A stretch of DNA of 64,000 bases from Methylobacterium sp. Leaf117 (GCF_001422985.1 NZ_LMNL01000001.1:720-64719), one strand, 5' to 3'; shown: positions 35,419 to 46,761, counted from the first letter of the stretch. Notes: generated from the sequence alone by a model not told the origin. Numbers and translations are program-made.

Positions 35419-37530
35419 CTACTGAGCGACGACAGTCGAGGAAACCTCCCGAGGAGTGAACCGGCCGTCGTCGACCGGTTGCATGTCGATGCGCCGGTCG
35501 TGGAGGGCATGAAGGGTCGAGCGATGCCCGATGGACACGATTGTTGTGCCAGGAAGTCGCTCCCGCAGCATGCGATAGATCGCAGCTTCATTGGGCTCAT
35601 CAAGGGCGGCCGTGGCTTCATCGAGGAACAGCCAATCCGGTTTGGTCAGGACAGCCCGGGCGATGGCGAGGCGCTGCTGCTCACCACCGGACAGGCGCCG
35701 GTCCCAGCTATCCACTTCGTCGAGCCGGTCGGCGAATTGCGGAAGCTGGGCCGCGATCAGGGCGTCTTGGATTGCCGCATCCGTGAATTGATCCGTTGTG
35801 TTCGGGTAGACCACCGCTCCACGTAACGTACCGAGCGGGAGGTAGGGCCGCTGTGGCAGGACGAGGGCTGATTGGCCAGCCGGGACGTCGACCCGACCTC
35901 GACCGAAGGGCCAAACCCCAGCGATCGCGCGGAACAGCGTCGATTTGCCGGAGCCGGATGGGCCGGTGACCAGCGTCGCTTTCCCCCGTTGGAGCGTCAG
36001 CCGTTCCGCCGTAACGATCTCGCGGTTGTCCGGAAGGGCGAGCGTGAGGTTCCGGGCGACCACCTCACCGGTGGTTTCGTTGCCTTGCACGAGGCCATAG
36101 CCCGCCGCTGAGAGGGCCTCCGCTTTCGTCATTGCCCGTTTGAACGAGCCAAGACGAATCGTATTCGCCCTGTAGGAAGCCAGCGTCAGATAGGAGGTGA
36201 TGAAGAAGTTCAGCGATTCCTGCACGCTTCCAAAGGCGCTGGACGTCTGCTGCAAAGCGCCGAGGGTGATCTTCTTGGCGAAGAACGACGGCGCGGCGAT
36301 GACCAGCGGGAAGATCGCGCTGGCTTGCCGATAGCTGAAGGTGAAGGCGATCAGCTTGATGCGTCGAAAGATGATGCCGACGTAGTTGTCGATGATTGCA
36401 TGAAACAGGGTGGCGAGCCGCGTGCTCTCAGCCCGCTCGCCGCGCAGCAGCGCGATCTGCTCGGAGTAGATGCGGTTTCGAGCGAGCGAGAAGCGGAAAT
36501 CCGCCTCGACCTGCTCCTGGCGGAAGTTGAGCCCGATGAGGGGACGCCCGATCAGATGGGTGAGCCATGTTCCGACCAACGCATAGGCGATCACCAGCCA
36601 CACCAGGAAGCCCGGGATCACCATGTCGGTGAAGGGCAGGACGAAATCGCGGCTCAGGGTCCAGAGCACGACGATAAATGAGACGAGCTGAGCCGCCTGG
36701 GACAACAGGCGAATTGATACGCCAGCTGTCTGCTGGATGAAGGCGTTCACGTCGGATTGGATACGCTGATCCGGATTGTCGGCATCTTCGTCGGTGAAGG
36801 GAATACGGTAGTGCGTACCGGCGCCGAGCCAGCGCTCGTAGAGGCTGTGGGTCAGCCAGGTGCGCCAGCGGATGTGCAGCGAGGAATCGACGAACAGGTC
36901 GAACATGCCGATGGCGATGTTCAGGAGGGCCAGCGGGACGAAGATCCAGGCCAGCTGATACCAGAAAGCCTGCTGGTCGTATTCCTGGATGGAGTTGTAG
37001 AGGTCACGATAAAAAAAGTTGAACCGCAGCGTCAGCGCGACGTCCGCAAAATTGACGAAGATCGACAGCGCGACGAGCCGCTGGCCGATTTGACCCTCCG
37101 TGCGCCCGAACCACCGGAACAGGCCGATCTCCTTGGTCGGCTTGTCTCGGTTTGCAAAATACGGGTCGGCGATCAGGGTGATGTCGCGGACCGGTTTCCA
37201 ATGTGAGATGGCGAGGACCACGCCGGCGAAGACCACGGCGCCCGTGGCAGCGAAGGCCGGGGGCAGCAGTGCCGCCACGACGGCGGGCAGGATGCCCATG
37301 GCGGCCAGCGTTTTCGAACCCGCGAGCAGCACGTAGCCGATCCCGTAGACCGACACGAAAACCTTCAGGTAGTCGGAGAGTTTGCCGGACGCGATGAGGA
37401 TCGCCGCCATGGCGAAGCCGCTGAGGCTGACATACAGCGGCGTGGACACGCCCGGCAGGATCAGAAGAGCGAGAGCGAAGAGCGCCGTGATCCCGGCTTG
37501 CAGGCCGAGGCCTGTCCTCAATGCGGGCAC
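35419..37530 (-). CDS. ABC transporter with SbmA/BacA-like membrane domain fused to an ATPase (YddA/ABCD type)
   Basis: 703 residues. There is an extra hydrophobic N-terminal part (residues 1-110, about 4 helices). The SbmA_BacA/ABC_membrane_2 domain follows (about 140-450), with signatures WRTWLTHSLYERWLGAGTHY, NPDQRIQSDVNAF and EEQIALLRGE-like SEQIALLRGERAES. The nucleotide-binding domain has Walker A GPSGSGKST (about 521-529), signature LSGGEQQR (about 611) and Walker B WLFLDEATAALD. BacA-related proteins import peptides and very-long-chain fatty-acid-modified compounds and matter for lipid A in rhizobia. The substrate here is unknown. Confidence 0.9.
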   Translation of the reverse strand: MPALRTGLGLQAGITALFALALLILPGVSTPLYVSLSGFAMAAILIASGKLSDYLKVFVSVYGIGYVLLAGSKTLAAMGILPAVVAALLPPAFAATGAVVFAGVVLAISHWKPVRDITLIADPYFANRDKPTKEIGLFRWFGRTEGQIGQRLVALSIFVNFADVALTLRFNFFYRDLYNSIQEYDQQAFWYQLAWIFVPLALLNIAIGMFDLFVDSSLHIRWRTWLTHSLYERWLGAGTHYRIPFTDEDADNPDQRIQSDVNAFIQQTAGVSIRLLSQAAQLVSFIVVLWTLSRDFVLPFTDMVIPGFLVWLVIAYALVGTWLTHLIGRPLIGLNFRQEQVEADFRFSLARNRIYSEQIALLRGERAESTRLATLFHAIIDNYVGIIFRRIKLIAFTFSYRQASAIFPLVIAAPSFFAKKITLGALQQTSSAFGSVQESLNFFITSYLTLASYRANTIRLGSFKRAMTKAEALSAAGYGLVQGNETTGEVVARNLTLALPDNREIVTAERLTLQRGKATLVTGPSGSGKSTLFRAIAGVWPFGRGRVDVPAGQSALVLPQRPYLPLGTLRGAVVYPNTTDQFTDAAIQDALIAAQLPQFADRLDEVDSWDRRLSGGEQQRLAIARAVLTKPDWLFLDEATAALDEPNEAAIYRMLRERLPGTTIVSIGHRSTLHALHDRRIDMQPVDDGRFTPREVSSTVVAQ

Positions 37531-37674
37531 GTGCGCCTCCCCTTGTCAGTGTTCTTATGGCTGGATGCCGAGACGGCACGGATTGCCGGTGGCATTGCCG
37601 TCCGGTCGTGGCGAGATCGTGGCGCTGCTCTGCGACCTCCGGCACCTCGGCTTCCGCCCGCGTCGACGGAACCG

Positions 37675-37971
37675 CTACCAGTCCCAGTCACCGAAGTCGG
37701 GCTCTCGGCAACGATAGCCGATGGGACATTCCGGGTTATCGCGTGTCGGAACGAAGCGCAGTTCTGCAATCTCCGTTAGATTGCACTGACTGCGGTCCCG
37801 TACGAAGCGCTCGGCGGCTGCGTTGCCGGGGTTGATCCAGAGCGATCTTCTGTCCTTCACCAAGGCCATGGCATCGGCGCAGGTCAAACGCTGGGTCGAG
37901 GGGAGGGGATTCTGAGCACTGGCCGGCGTCACCAGGATGGCGCAGAGGGCGAGTGCGAGGCATCTCGTCAC
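37675..37971 (-). CDS. Small secreted Cys-containing protein of unknown function
   Basis: About 98 residues if GTG 37971 is the start; the frame stays open upstream to 38103. Residues 1-20 (MTRCLALALCAILVTPASAQ) form a Sec signal peptide ending in ASA-Q, which supports that start. The mature part has four cysteines (TCADAM, SQCNLT, PECPIGYRC) suitable for two disulfides and ends in an acidic aromatic tail DFGDWDW. I do not recognise the family. A promoter shared with the divergent 2OG oxygenase gene lies in the 190-bp gap. Confidence 0.6.
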   Translation of the reverse strand: MTRCLALALCAILVTPASAQNPLPSTQRLTCADAMALVKDRRSLWINPGNAAAERFVRDRSQCNLTEIAELRFVPTRDNPECPIGYRCREPDFGDWDW

Positions 37972-38162
37972 GATACGCGGCGCCGTTCCTCTGTTTCGGT
38001 GCGGACAAGCATGGCAGTTTCCGTGTGACGCGGAAAGGGGTTGCCGTCCGCTTGCCGCAATCGCGCGCTCTATCCACCGAGATTGCGCCCCGCGGGCGCT
38101 CAACCCAGCGCGCGACCACCGGCTGACGGTTCGGTCCGCCGGAATGGACGAACGTCTGAGCC

Positions 38163-38795
38163 ATGACGGGACTGTCGATCCTCAATCTCGATGCCGTGCG
38201 TGCCGCTCCCGTATCGCGGGAGCCCTACAGCTTCTTTCTCGGAAACGACGTTCTGAAGCCGGAAGCCGTCGATGAGATCCGCCAGGATTTTCCGGCGATC
38301 GCCAAGCCCGGCTATCTCACCGTCGACGAGGTCGACTTGAAGGGCCGCTTCAAAGCGCTGATCGAAGAATTGGAAAGCGACGCCTTCTCGCGGATCATGG
38401 GTGAGAAGTTCGGCATCGATCTCGTCTCATGTCCGCGCCTCACCACCATCATGAAGCGCAGTCAGCTGAAATACGGCTCGATCCACACCGATGGCCCGTC
38501 CAAGGTGATGACGATGCTGATCTACATGAACGACGCCTGGGACGCTCCGGCGGCCGGGCGCCTGCGGGTACTTTATGACGGCAAGAACTATGAACCCTTC
38601 GCGGTCGAGGTCCCTCCCACCATGGGCACGATGTTCGCGTTCCTTCGCGCTGACAATTCCTGGCACGGCCACGAGCCTTTTGAGGGCGAGCGTCGCGTCG
38701 TGCAGGTGGCCTGGGTCAAGGATGCGAACGAACTCGAGCGCAAGAAAAAGCGTAATCGTACCGCCCAGTTCCTGAAGGGCATCTTCGGCCGGTAA
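38163..38795 (+). CDS. 2-oxoglutarate/Fe(II)-dependent oxygenase (P4H-like)
   Basis: 210 residues. Double-stranded beta-helix iron ligands are His108 and Asp110 in SIHTDGPSKV and His168 in NSWHGHEPF. An Arg at about 177-178 (GERRVVQVAW) can bind 2-oxoglutarate. The length and the motif LIYMNDAWDAPAAGRLRVLY resemble the prolyl-4-hydroxylase-like 2OG-FeII_Oxy_3 group found next to glycan or peptide-modifying genes. There is no signal peptide. The substrate is unknown, and the basic tail ELERKKKRNRTAQF may bind an acidic partner or membrane. Confidence 0.82.
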   Translation: MTGLSILNLDAVRAAPVSREPYSFFLGNDVLKPEAVDEIRQDFPAIAKPGYLTVDEVDLKGRFKALIEELESDAFSRIMGEKFGIDLVSCPRLTTIMKRSQLKYGSIHTDGPSKVMTMLIYMNDAWDAPAAGRLRVLYDGKNYEPFAVEVPPTMGTMFAFLRADNSWHGHEPFEGERRVVQVAWVKDANELERKKKRNRTAQFLKGIFGR

Positions 38796-38974
38796 GGGCA
38801 CCGTCCCGAAGGGTTGGGTCCAAGTTCGAAGGGGGGGGGCGACAGGTAGCAGGCGGTAGGCCACAATCTGGTTTCCGGTCGGTTTCTCCGCCGTGCCCGC
38901 CTTCTCCCCCGACATTCCACCGCCATGTTTCCTCGGCGAGTTGCACCTTGCGGATAAGCCGAAGGGGGCGACTC

Positions 38975-40501
38975 ATGTTGAGGTTGTGTGACGCGGCGAT
39001 CGTTCGCACCGCTCTCATTTGGGCAATCCTGACCTGTGGGCCGGTATTTGCAACGCCCGATGGGTCACCGTCGTCGGACCTCGCACTTCTCGACGCGCTG
39101 ACCTGGGGAGCGACGCCGACGAGTTTCTCCGCGCTGCGGGCGCAAGGGCGGGAAGCCTGGCTGTCGGCGCAACTGCGGCCGTCCCACGCGATGGCACTCC
39201 CGCCCGTGGCTCAGGCCCAAATCCATTCGATCCAGCCACAGGGCGCCTTGATCGATCGCGTCGTCGCTTTCGACGCACAAGCCAAGGCCGCGAATGGGCT
39301 CGCCGATCTGAACGCCAAGAAGGCGGCTCAATCCGCCTATCAGGGCGCCTTGAACGACGCCTACCGGCAATCACTGACCGCCACGATCCTTCGAGCGCTC
39401 TATGCGCCGGATCAGGTTCGGGAGCGGATGACTTGGTTCTGGTTCAACCGCTTCAACGTGCATCAGGGCAAGGCCAATCTGCGCGTCCTCGTCGGCGACT
39501 ATCTCGACACCGCCATCCGCCCCCATGCCCTTGGGCGATTCCGCCATCTCCTGACTGCGACGCTCGAGCACCCGGCGATGCTGCGCTACCTCGATAACGT
39601 CGAGAATGCTGCTGGTCGGCTCAACGAGAACTACGCCCGCGAACTCATGGAACTTCATACCCTCGGCGTCGGAGGGGGGTACGCGCAGCACGACGTGGAG
39701 GAATTGGCTCGTATTCTCACGGGGGCCGGTATCGATTCGCGGCCCGAAAACCCCAGGGTGAAGCCAGAGCTTCAGGGCGATCTCGTCCGAAAGGGGCTCT
39801 TCCTGTTCAACCCGGCCCGGCACGATTACGGCAGCAAGGTTCTGCTTGGTCATACCATCCACAGTCGTGGCTATGCCGAGATCGAGGAGGCGCTCGACGT
39901 TCTGGCCCGGCATCCCGCAACCGCCCGCAACGTCTCCCGGGCAATGGCCCTCTATCTGATGGGGCGTTCGCCCTCGAATGCTCTCGTCGATCGGCTCGCC
40001 GCGGTCTTCACTCGAACGGACGGCGATACCGCGGCAGTGCTGGGCGCGCTCGTCCACTCTCCGGAATTCGTGGACGCGGCCGGCTCGGGCTTCAAGGATC
40101 CGGTCCGCTATGTTTTTTCGGCCCTGCGGCTGGCCTATGACGACCGGGTCATTCTGAATACGACCCCAGTCCAGAACTGGTTGAACCGCCTCGGAGAGGG
40201 CCTCTTCAATCGCTCGACACCCGACGGGTACCCGCTCGACGCCGCTGCCTGGAGCGGCCCAGGCCAGCTCACGACGCGCTTCGAGATCGCGCGCCAGATC
40301 GGCTCCGGCTCGGCGGGGCTGTTCAAGTCTGGCGCCCTCGATGCGGTCGAGGAACCTGCCTTTCCGCTCCTGCAGAATGGTCTCTATTTCGGGCCGCTGA
40401 TGGCGACCCTCACGCCGCGGACGAGGGACGCCTTGCGTCGGGCGGTCTCGCCCCAGGATTGGAACACGTTGTTCCTGCCCTCCCCCGAGTTCATGCATTG
40501 A
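38975..40501 (+). CDS. DUF1800-domain secreted protein
   Basis: 508 residues from ATG 38975, with AAGGGGGCG before it. The in-frame TTG at 38948 is less likely. Signal-like N-terminus (IVRTALIWAILTCGPVFATP). DUF1800 signatures: WFNRFNVHQGKANLRVLVGD, NENYARELMELHTLGVGGGY (the RELMELHTLGV core), LARILTGAGI and FKDPVRYVFSALRL. The family is widespread, secreted and functionally undefined, and nearly always paired with DUF1501. The DUF1501 gene follows 12 bp downstream, so the two are co-expressed and probably interact at the cell surface or periplasm. Confidence 0.88.
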   Translation: MLRLCDAAIVRTALIWAILTCGPVFATPDGSPSSDLALLDALTWGATPTSFSALRAQGREAWLSAQLRPSHAMALPPVAQAQIHSIQPQGALIDRVVAFDAQAKAANGLADLNAKKAAQSAYQGALNDAYRQSLTATILRALYAPDQVRERMTWFWFNRFNVHQGKANLRVLVGDYLDTAIRPHALGRFRHLLTATLEHPAMLRYLDNVENAAGRLNENYARELMELHTLGVGGGYAQHDVEELARILTGAGIDSRPENPRVKPELQGDLVRKGLFLFNPARHDYGSKVLLGHTIHSRGYAEIEEALDVLARHPATARNVSRAMALYLMGRSPSNALVDRLAAVFTRTDGDTAAVLGALVHSPEFVDAAGSGFKDPVRYVFSALRLAYDDRVILNTTPVQNWLNRLGEGLFNRSTPDGYPLDAAAWSGPGQLTTRFEIARQIGSGSAGLFKSGALDAVEEPAFPLLQNGLYFGPLMATLTPRTRDALRRAVSPQDWNTLFLPSPEFMH

Positions 40502-40513
40502 GGAGGCGGATCG

Positions 40514-41701
40514 ATGAACAGACGCGATCTCATCCGCGCTGCCGCCGCCTTCGGTGCCAGCACCGTCGCGGGCCGGGTGTGGGCGGCGCCCAAAGCCGAT
40601 GCCCGCCTTCTCGTCGTCTTCCTGCGGGGGGCTTACGACGCCGCCAATGTGGTAATCCCGACCGGCAGCGACTTCTACTATCGAGCCCGGCCGAATCTGG
40701 CGGTGGCTCGACCCGATCCGGCGAACCCGGCGGCAGCCCTCCCGCTCGATGCCGACTGGAGCCTTCATCCGGCGCTGCGCGAGACGATCCTGCCGCTCTA
40801 CGCGAAAGGAGAGGCGGCCTTCGTGCCGTTCGCCGGTACGAACGACCTCACCCGCAGCCACTTCGAGACGCAGGACACGATCGAACTCGGACAGCCGGTC
40901 GGTGATTCGCGAAATTACCAATCCGGGTTCATGGCGCGCCTCGCCGTGGAATTGACGCGGGTGCGCCCGATCGCCTTCACCGAGCAATCACCCCTGATCT
41001 TCCGGGGACCCGATCCCGTGCCCAACATCGCGATCCACGGGATCGGCAAGCCGGGGATCGACGAGAGGCAGGCTGCTCTGATCCGGGCTATGTACGCGGG
41101 CGGCCCCCTGGCGAGCGCGGTGAACGAGGGCTTTCGGGTCCGAGATGAGGTCTATCGGACAATCTCCGATCACCAAGCACAGGCGGATCGCGGCGCGGTT
41201 TCGCCCAAGGGGTTCGAATTGGCCGCCCGTCGCATCGGCCGCCTGATGCGGGACCAGTTCAACCTCGGCTTCGTCGATGTCGGTGGGTGGGATACGCATG
41301 TGAACCAGGGCGGTGCAACCGGCTATCTCGCCGACCGCATCGGAGAACTTGGCCGTGGCCTTTCCGGCTTCGTCCAGGAGATCGGCGCCGGCTGGACCGA
41401 TACTGTCGTGGTCGTCGTTTCCGAGTTCGGTCGGACCTTCCGCGAGAACGGCAATCGCGGCACCGATCATGGTCACGGTAGCGTCTACTTGGTGCTCGGG
41501 GGCGGGGTACGGGGCGGTCGGATCGCCGGTCCGCAGGTTCGGGCCGACGAAGCTCATCTGTTCCAGAACAGGGACTATCCGGTGCTCACCGATTATCGGG
41601 CGATGCTGAGTGGTCTGTTGCAGCGCATCTACGGACTCGATGCAGCCAGTCTCGGTCGCATCTTCCCGGACGTCTCCCCAAGCGATCTCGGGCTGGTCTG
41701 A
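40514..41701 (+). CDS. DUF1501-domain secreted protein
   Basis: 395 residues. The N-terminus MNRRDLIRAAAAFGASTVAG has an RRDLI twin-arginine-like motif and ends AWA-AP-like (RVWAAPKADA), pointing to Tat export. The fold is of the alkaline-phosphatase/sulfatase type: LLVVFLRGAYDAANVVIP, VPFAGTNDLTRSHFETQDTI, FVDVGGWDTHVNQGGATGYL and VVVSEFGRTFRENGNRGTDH. His and Asp residues in the last two are candidate metal ligands. No activity has been established for the family. It is the partner of the DUF1800 gene and is followed by the bidirectional terminator shared with groEL. Confidence 0.88.
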   Translation: MNRRDLIRAAAAFGASTVAGRVWAAPKADARLLVVFLRGAYDAANVVIPTGSDFYYRARPNLAVARPDPANPAAALPLDADWSLHPALRETILPLYAKGEAAFVPFAGTNDLTRSHFETQDTIELGQPVGDSRNYQSGFMARLAVELTRVRPIAFTEQSPLIFRGPDPVPNIAIHGIGKPGIDERQAALIRAMYAGGPLASAVNEGFRVRDEVYRTISDHQAQADRGAVSPKGFELAARRIGRLMRDQFNLGFVDVGGWDTHVNQGGATGYLADRIGELGRGLSGFVQEIGAGWTDTVVVVVSEFGRTFRENGNRGTDHGHGSVYLVLGGGVRGGRIAGPQVRADEAHLFQNRDYPVLTDYRAMLSGLLQRIYGLDAASLGRIFPDVSPSDLGLV

Positions 41702-41762
41702 GCCCGTAGACCTCCGCGCGCTGCATCGTCGGTGCGCGCGTTTTCGTCCGGTCACGACATGG

Positions 41763-41790
41763 AAAAAGGGGCCGCCTTTCGGCGACCCCC
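41763..41790. terminator. Terminator of groESL, also serving the DUF1501 gene
   Basis: On the minus strand a GGGGGTCGCC/GGCGGCCCC stem with GAAA loop is followed by TTTTT, 32 bases after the groEL stop. On the plus strand the same hairpin is followed by TTGTTTT. Both directions look competent. Confidence 0.88.
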
Positions 41791-41821
41791 TTGTTTTCGG
41801 TGTTCAGGTGTCTTGGACGTC

Positions 41822-43540
<1,719 letters not shown>

Positions 43541-43570
43541 CTAGGATCGAGGGAAGAGGTTGGCCGCGCT

Positions 43571-43858
43571 TTAGGCGACGACGCCCATGATGTCGGATTC
43601 CTTCATGATCAGGAGGTCCTGACCATCGATCTTGACTTCGGTGCCGGACCACTTGCCGAACAGGACGCGGTCGCCGGCCTTGACGTCGAGCGGGTTGATA
43701 CGGCCGGCCTCGTCGCGGGCACCGGGGCCAACGGCGACGATCTCGCCCTCTTGCGGCTTCTCCTTGGCGGTATCGGGGATGATGATGCCCCCCTTGGTCT
43801 TCTCTTCGCCTTCGATGCGGCGGACGACGACACGGTCGTGCAGCGGACGGAACTTCAT
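43571..43858 (-). CDS. groES: GroES co-chaperonin (HSP10)
   Basis: 95 residues from ATG 43858 ([20 protein letters not shown]), behind AGAGGGCAG. The mobile loop [20 protein letters not shown] is intact, and the C-terminal ESDIMGVVA is standard. It caps GroEL as a heptamer. It is the first gene of the groESL operon, with CIRCE 70-96 bases upstream of its start. Confidence 0.99.
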   Translation of the reverse strand: MKFRPLHDRVVVRRIEGEEKTKGGIIIPDTAKEKPQEGEIVAVGPGARDEAGRINPLDVKAGDRVLFGKWSGTEVKIDGQDLLIMKESDIMGVVA

Positions 43859-43927
43859 GAGCTGCCCTCTTGCTTCAAATTCGTGGATGGCGTTGATGCG
43901 GCGCGGCAGCGCGCTCAACCCAGGCCG

Positions 43928-43954
43928 TTAGCACTCTCTTTGAGTGAGTGCTAA
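43928..43954 (-). promoter_or_regulatory. CIRCE operator for HrcA
   Basis: Perfect consensus TTAGCACTC (43928-43936), 9-base spacer, GAGTGCTAA (43946-43954). HrcA repressor binds it and is released on heat shock. It lies 69 bases upstream of groES and about 118 bases before the divergent CorA-like gene. Confidence 0.98.
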
Positions 43955-44071
43955 CGATGGCGCCGAGTTAGGCGCGTGGCTCCGTCGAGTCAAGACTGTC
44001 GCAGGGTCCGACGACGTTCCGACGACAGGATCCTTCCTTCATTTCACACCCCGACGGAAAGTCCTTCGCGG

Positions 44072-45076
44072 ATGATCGAGCTTCATGGACCGCAGGGTGC
44101 GGTCGAGCCTGCGGCGCCGGATACCGCCTATCCCTCCCATGCCGTCTGGATCGACCTCAACGATCCCAGCGCCGCCGAGGCAGAGCGGGTCCAACTTGCC
44201 ACCGGTATCAGCGTGCCGTCGCGCAAAGCGCTGAGCGAAGTCGAGAATTCGAGTCGGCTGCGCCGGATGAAGAGCGGTTTCACGCTCTCCACGCCGATGA
44301 TCACCTTCGACAAACTGGATTCTCAGCTCAAACCCCTCGGCTTCGTCCTGACGAAGGATCGCCTGCTCACCGTCCGCTTCCACGATCTGCGGGCCTTTGC
44401 GGAGGTCAAGAAGCGGATCGATGCCGGCGATGGGCCGGGCACCACCAGCACGGAGATCTTCCTTCTGCTGGTGGAGGAACTGGTCGACAGTCTCGCAGAC
44501 GCCCTCGAGGACATGGGCGCGGACCTCGACGCCCTCTCGACGCGGATCTTCGATTTCGATGTCCGCAGCAGCGCCGCCACCGGGGACATCAGGCCCCCGC
44601 ACCAGAACCCCCGCCGGCGCGACCTGGCCCTTCGCCGTATCCTGCGCGGCATCGGTCGACGCGGAAAGACGCTCGGGAAGATCCGCTCCAGTCTCCTCGG
44701 ACTCGAGCGGATCGTGCCGTTCGTCGCAAACGAATGCGAGCATATCCTCGGGGAGGAGCAGGTGCCGAGATTCGAGGCGATGCGCCGGGACATCGCCTCC
44801 CTCGACGAGTTCGAAATTCGCCTGTCGGAGAACGTGCAGTTCCTCCTCGACGCCACGCTGGGCCTCATCAGCATCGAGCAGAACAACACCTTCCGGGTTC
44901 TCACCGTCGCTTCCGTGGTGGGTATCCCGCCGACGCTGATCGCCTCGCTGTACGGCATGAACTTCAAGCACATGCCGGAACTCGACTGGCTCTACGGCTA
45001 TCCCTATGGCCTGACCCTGATCGCGCTCAGCGCCATCATTCCGATCGTTTTCTTTCGGATTCGAGGCTGGATCTGA
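44072..45076 (+). CDS. CorA-family divalent metal transporter
   Basis: 334 residues from ATG 44072 (MIELHGPQGAVEP). The ORF is open further upstream, but the extension is unconserved. A cytoplasmic alpha/beta and helical domain (about 1-270) is followed by two C-terminal helices. The pore motif YGMNF is followed by KHMPELDW, the CorA loop that gates Mg2+ uptake as a pentamer. A stretch rich in Arg (PHQNPRRRDLALRRILRGIG) in the cytoplasmic arm is unusual in charge. Mg2+, Co2+ or Zn2+ (ZntB-like) cannot be separated by eye. Confidence 0.9.
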   Translation: MIELHGPQGAVEPAAPDTAYPSHAVWIDLNDPSAAEAERVQLATGISVPSRKALSEVENSSRLRRMKSGFTLSTPMITFDKLDSQLKPLGFVLTKDRLLTVRFHDLRAFAEVKKRIDAGDGPGTTSTEIFLLLVEELVDSLADALEDMGADLDALSTRIFDFDVRSSAATGDIRPPHQNPRRRDLALRRILRGIGRRGKTLGKIRSSLLGLERIVPFVANECEHILGEEQVPRFEAMRRDIASLDEFEIRLSENVQFLLDATLGLISIEQNNTFRVLTVASVVGIPPTLIASLYGMNFKHMPELDWLYGYPYGLTLIALSAIIPIVFFRIRGWI

Positions 45077-45168
45077 GGGCGTGACGAATTGTTCGGTCGC
45101 GCGTGCGAAACCAACCCGGTTGCATCGCTGCCTGTCCAAGCAGCCTTCGAGGATGAAGTGTCCGCGCC

Positions 45169-46641
45169 ATGGCCGTGATCGCTGCCTTCGTCCTCAATGC
45201 AGGTCTGAACTTCGTCCTCGGGCTCCTGATCGCCAAGCTGCTCGGGCCCGCCGATTTCGGCCTGTTCGCTTTGGCGACCGCCGGTGCGATCGTCGCAAAC
45301 ACCATCCTGTTCGAATGGCTTCGCCTGTCGGCGACGCGCTTCTATTCCGTTCGGGTGCGCGTCGATGAGCCTTGGATCCGCCACGGGCTCGACCATGCCT
45401 ACGCGTTTCTGGCGCTGGCCCTGTTCGCTGCGGCTTTGCTCTGTGCCGTGTTCGGCGTCTCGCTTCAGCCGAGTGCGGACAGCCATTTCGCGATCACGGC
45501 CGGTGCTGCGGTGGCCGCGCTGGGCATCGGGGTTTTCGACTATCATGCCGCGCTCGTCCGCGCGCGCTTTGACGGTGCGCTCTACTTCAACCTCGTCGCG
45601 GTCAAGAATGCCCTCGCCTTTGTGCTGATGGCGGGGGCCGCCTGGTACTTTCCGCAACCGGTCTGGGTTCTGGTGGCGGCCGGTATCAGCCAGGCCGTTG
45701 CTGTCCTGCTTCTCTACGGTCCCATGCGCGACCCGGTCGTGCCGCGCCTGCAGGCCCGCGTCCGGGAGACTTGGCGGCTCTTCGTCGCCTATGGTCTGCC
45801 TCTGATTGCCGCGAATGCGATCTATCAGCTCCTTCCGTTTCTCAATCGGGGTAGCATCGCGGCCCATGCGGGTCTTGCCGAAGCCGGCTACTTTGCATTG
45901 GCTGCCGATGTCACCACCCGGAGTATCGGTACCCTCGGCACTGCCCTCGACCTGCTGTTGTTTCAACTCGCCGTCCGGGTGGAGGAGCAGGAGGGCCGTG
46001 CCGCGGCCGAGCGCCAGGTCGGGCTGAACGTCGGCGTTGTCGTCACCTTGCTTCTGCCCTGCGCCGTCGGGTTCTGGGCCGTGCTTCCCGCTCTGGAGAC
46101 GCTGGTGGTGCCAGAAGCTTACCGTGGTCCCTTTTCCGCCTATGCCGGCGTGATGGTGCCAGGTTTCTTCTGTCTGGCGATGATGAATTTCGCGCTCAAT
46201 CCGATCTTCCAGATCCGCAGACGGACTCGCCCGGTCATCGCGGCTGCCTGCGTTGGATTGGGTCTCAACGCCGCCGGGTTATCGTTCCTCCCACCCCTGC
46301 TGGGTCCCGAGGGCGTCGCGGTCGCGCAGACCCTGGGGCTGGCTGCCGCGACGCTGTTGCTGGGAATCCGCGCACTGACCGGCCCGGATCGGCTGCGCCT
46401 GCCCTGGTGGGAGATCCTGGCGGCCGGTGTCGCCTCCATGGCCATGGCGCTCTGCCTCCTGCCGTTGCGCCACATCGAGCCGACCCGCGCCCTCGCGCTC
46501 GGCGTACCGCTCGGCATCGCGGTCTACGGCGCCCTGGTCTGGTTCTTCGACATTGCCGGGTTGAGGGGCCACGCGATGGCACGCCTTTCCCGCAGCCTTC
46601 CCGGATCGCCCCGCCCCACCGAGCCGGCCTCGGTGGAATAG
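45169..46641 (+). CDS. Orphan polysaccharide flippase-like membrane protein (MOP superfamily)
   Basis: 490 residues, about 12-14 hydrophobic segments. LNFVLGLLIAKLLGPADFGLF at the N-terminus (shown here in part: IAKLLGPADFGLF) is the classic Wzx/RfbX start. LRFVAYGLPLIAANAIYQLL-like sequences and a conserved RIWR-type loop follow. It has no glycosyltransferases beside it and is 13 kb from the EPS locus, which has its own flippase. It may serve another glycan, such as O-antigen, or a lipid-linked precursor. The start could be slightly upstream, as the usual N-terminal 15 residues are short. Confidence 0.8.
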   Translation: MAVIAAFVLNAGLNFVLGLLIAKLLGPADFGLFALATAGAIVANTILFEWLRLSATRFYSVRVRVDEPWIRHGLDHAYAFLALALFAAALLCAVFGVSLQPSADSHFAITAGAAVAALGIGVFDYHAALVRARFDGALYFNLVAVKNALAFVLMAGAAWYFPQPVWVLVAAGISQAVAVLLLYGPMRDPVVPRLQARVRETWRLFVAYGLPLIAANAIYQLLPFLNRGSIAAHAGLAEAGYFALAADVTTRSIGTLGTALDLLLFQLAVRVEEQEGRAAAERQVGLNVGVVVTLLLPCAVGFWAVLPALETLVVPEAYRGPFSAYAGVMVPGFFCLAMMNFALNPIFQIRRRTRPVIAAACVGLGLNAAGLSFLPPLLGPEGVAVAQTLGLAAATLLLGIRALTGPDRLRLPWWEILAAGVASMAMALCLLPLRHIEPTRALALGVPLGIAVYGALVWFFDIAGLRGHAMARLSRSLPGSPRPTEPASVE

Positions 46642-46761
46642 GACGGGCTCGGCGGAATAGACGGACTCGACTGGCTGTCATCGCCGTGATCCTCCTTTAA
46701 GGTGGTCGATGGCAGACAGGATCGAGGGCGCCGTAGAACGCTCCGAATCGGGCAGGAATCG

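Noticed and set aside
40514..41701. DUF1501 protein as a true alkaline phosphatase
   Set aside because: Only fold-level resemblance; the canonical Asp-Ser-Ala catalytic motif is not seen.
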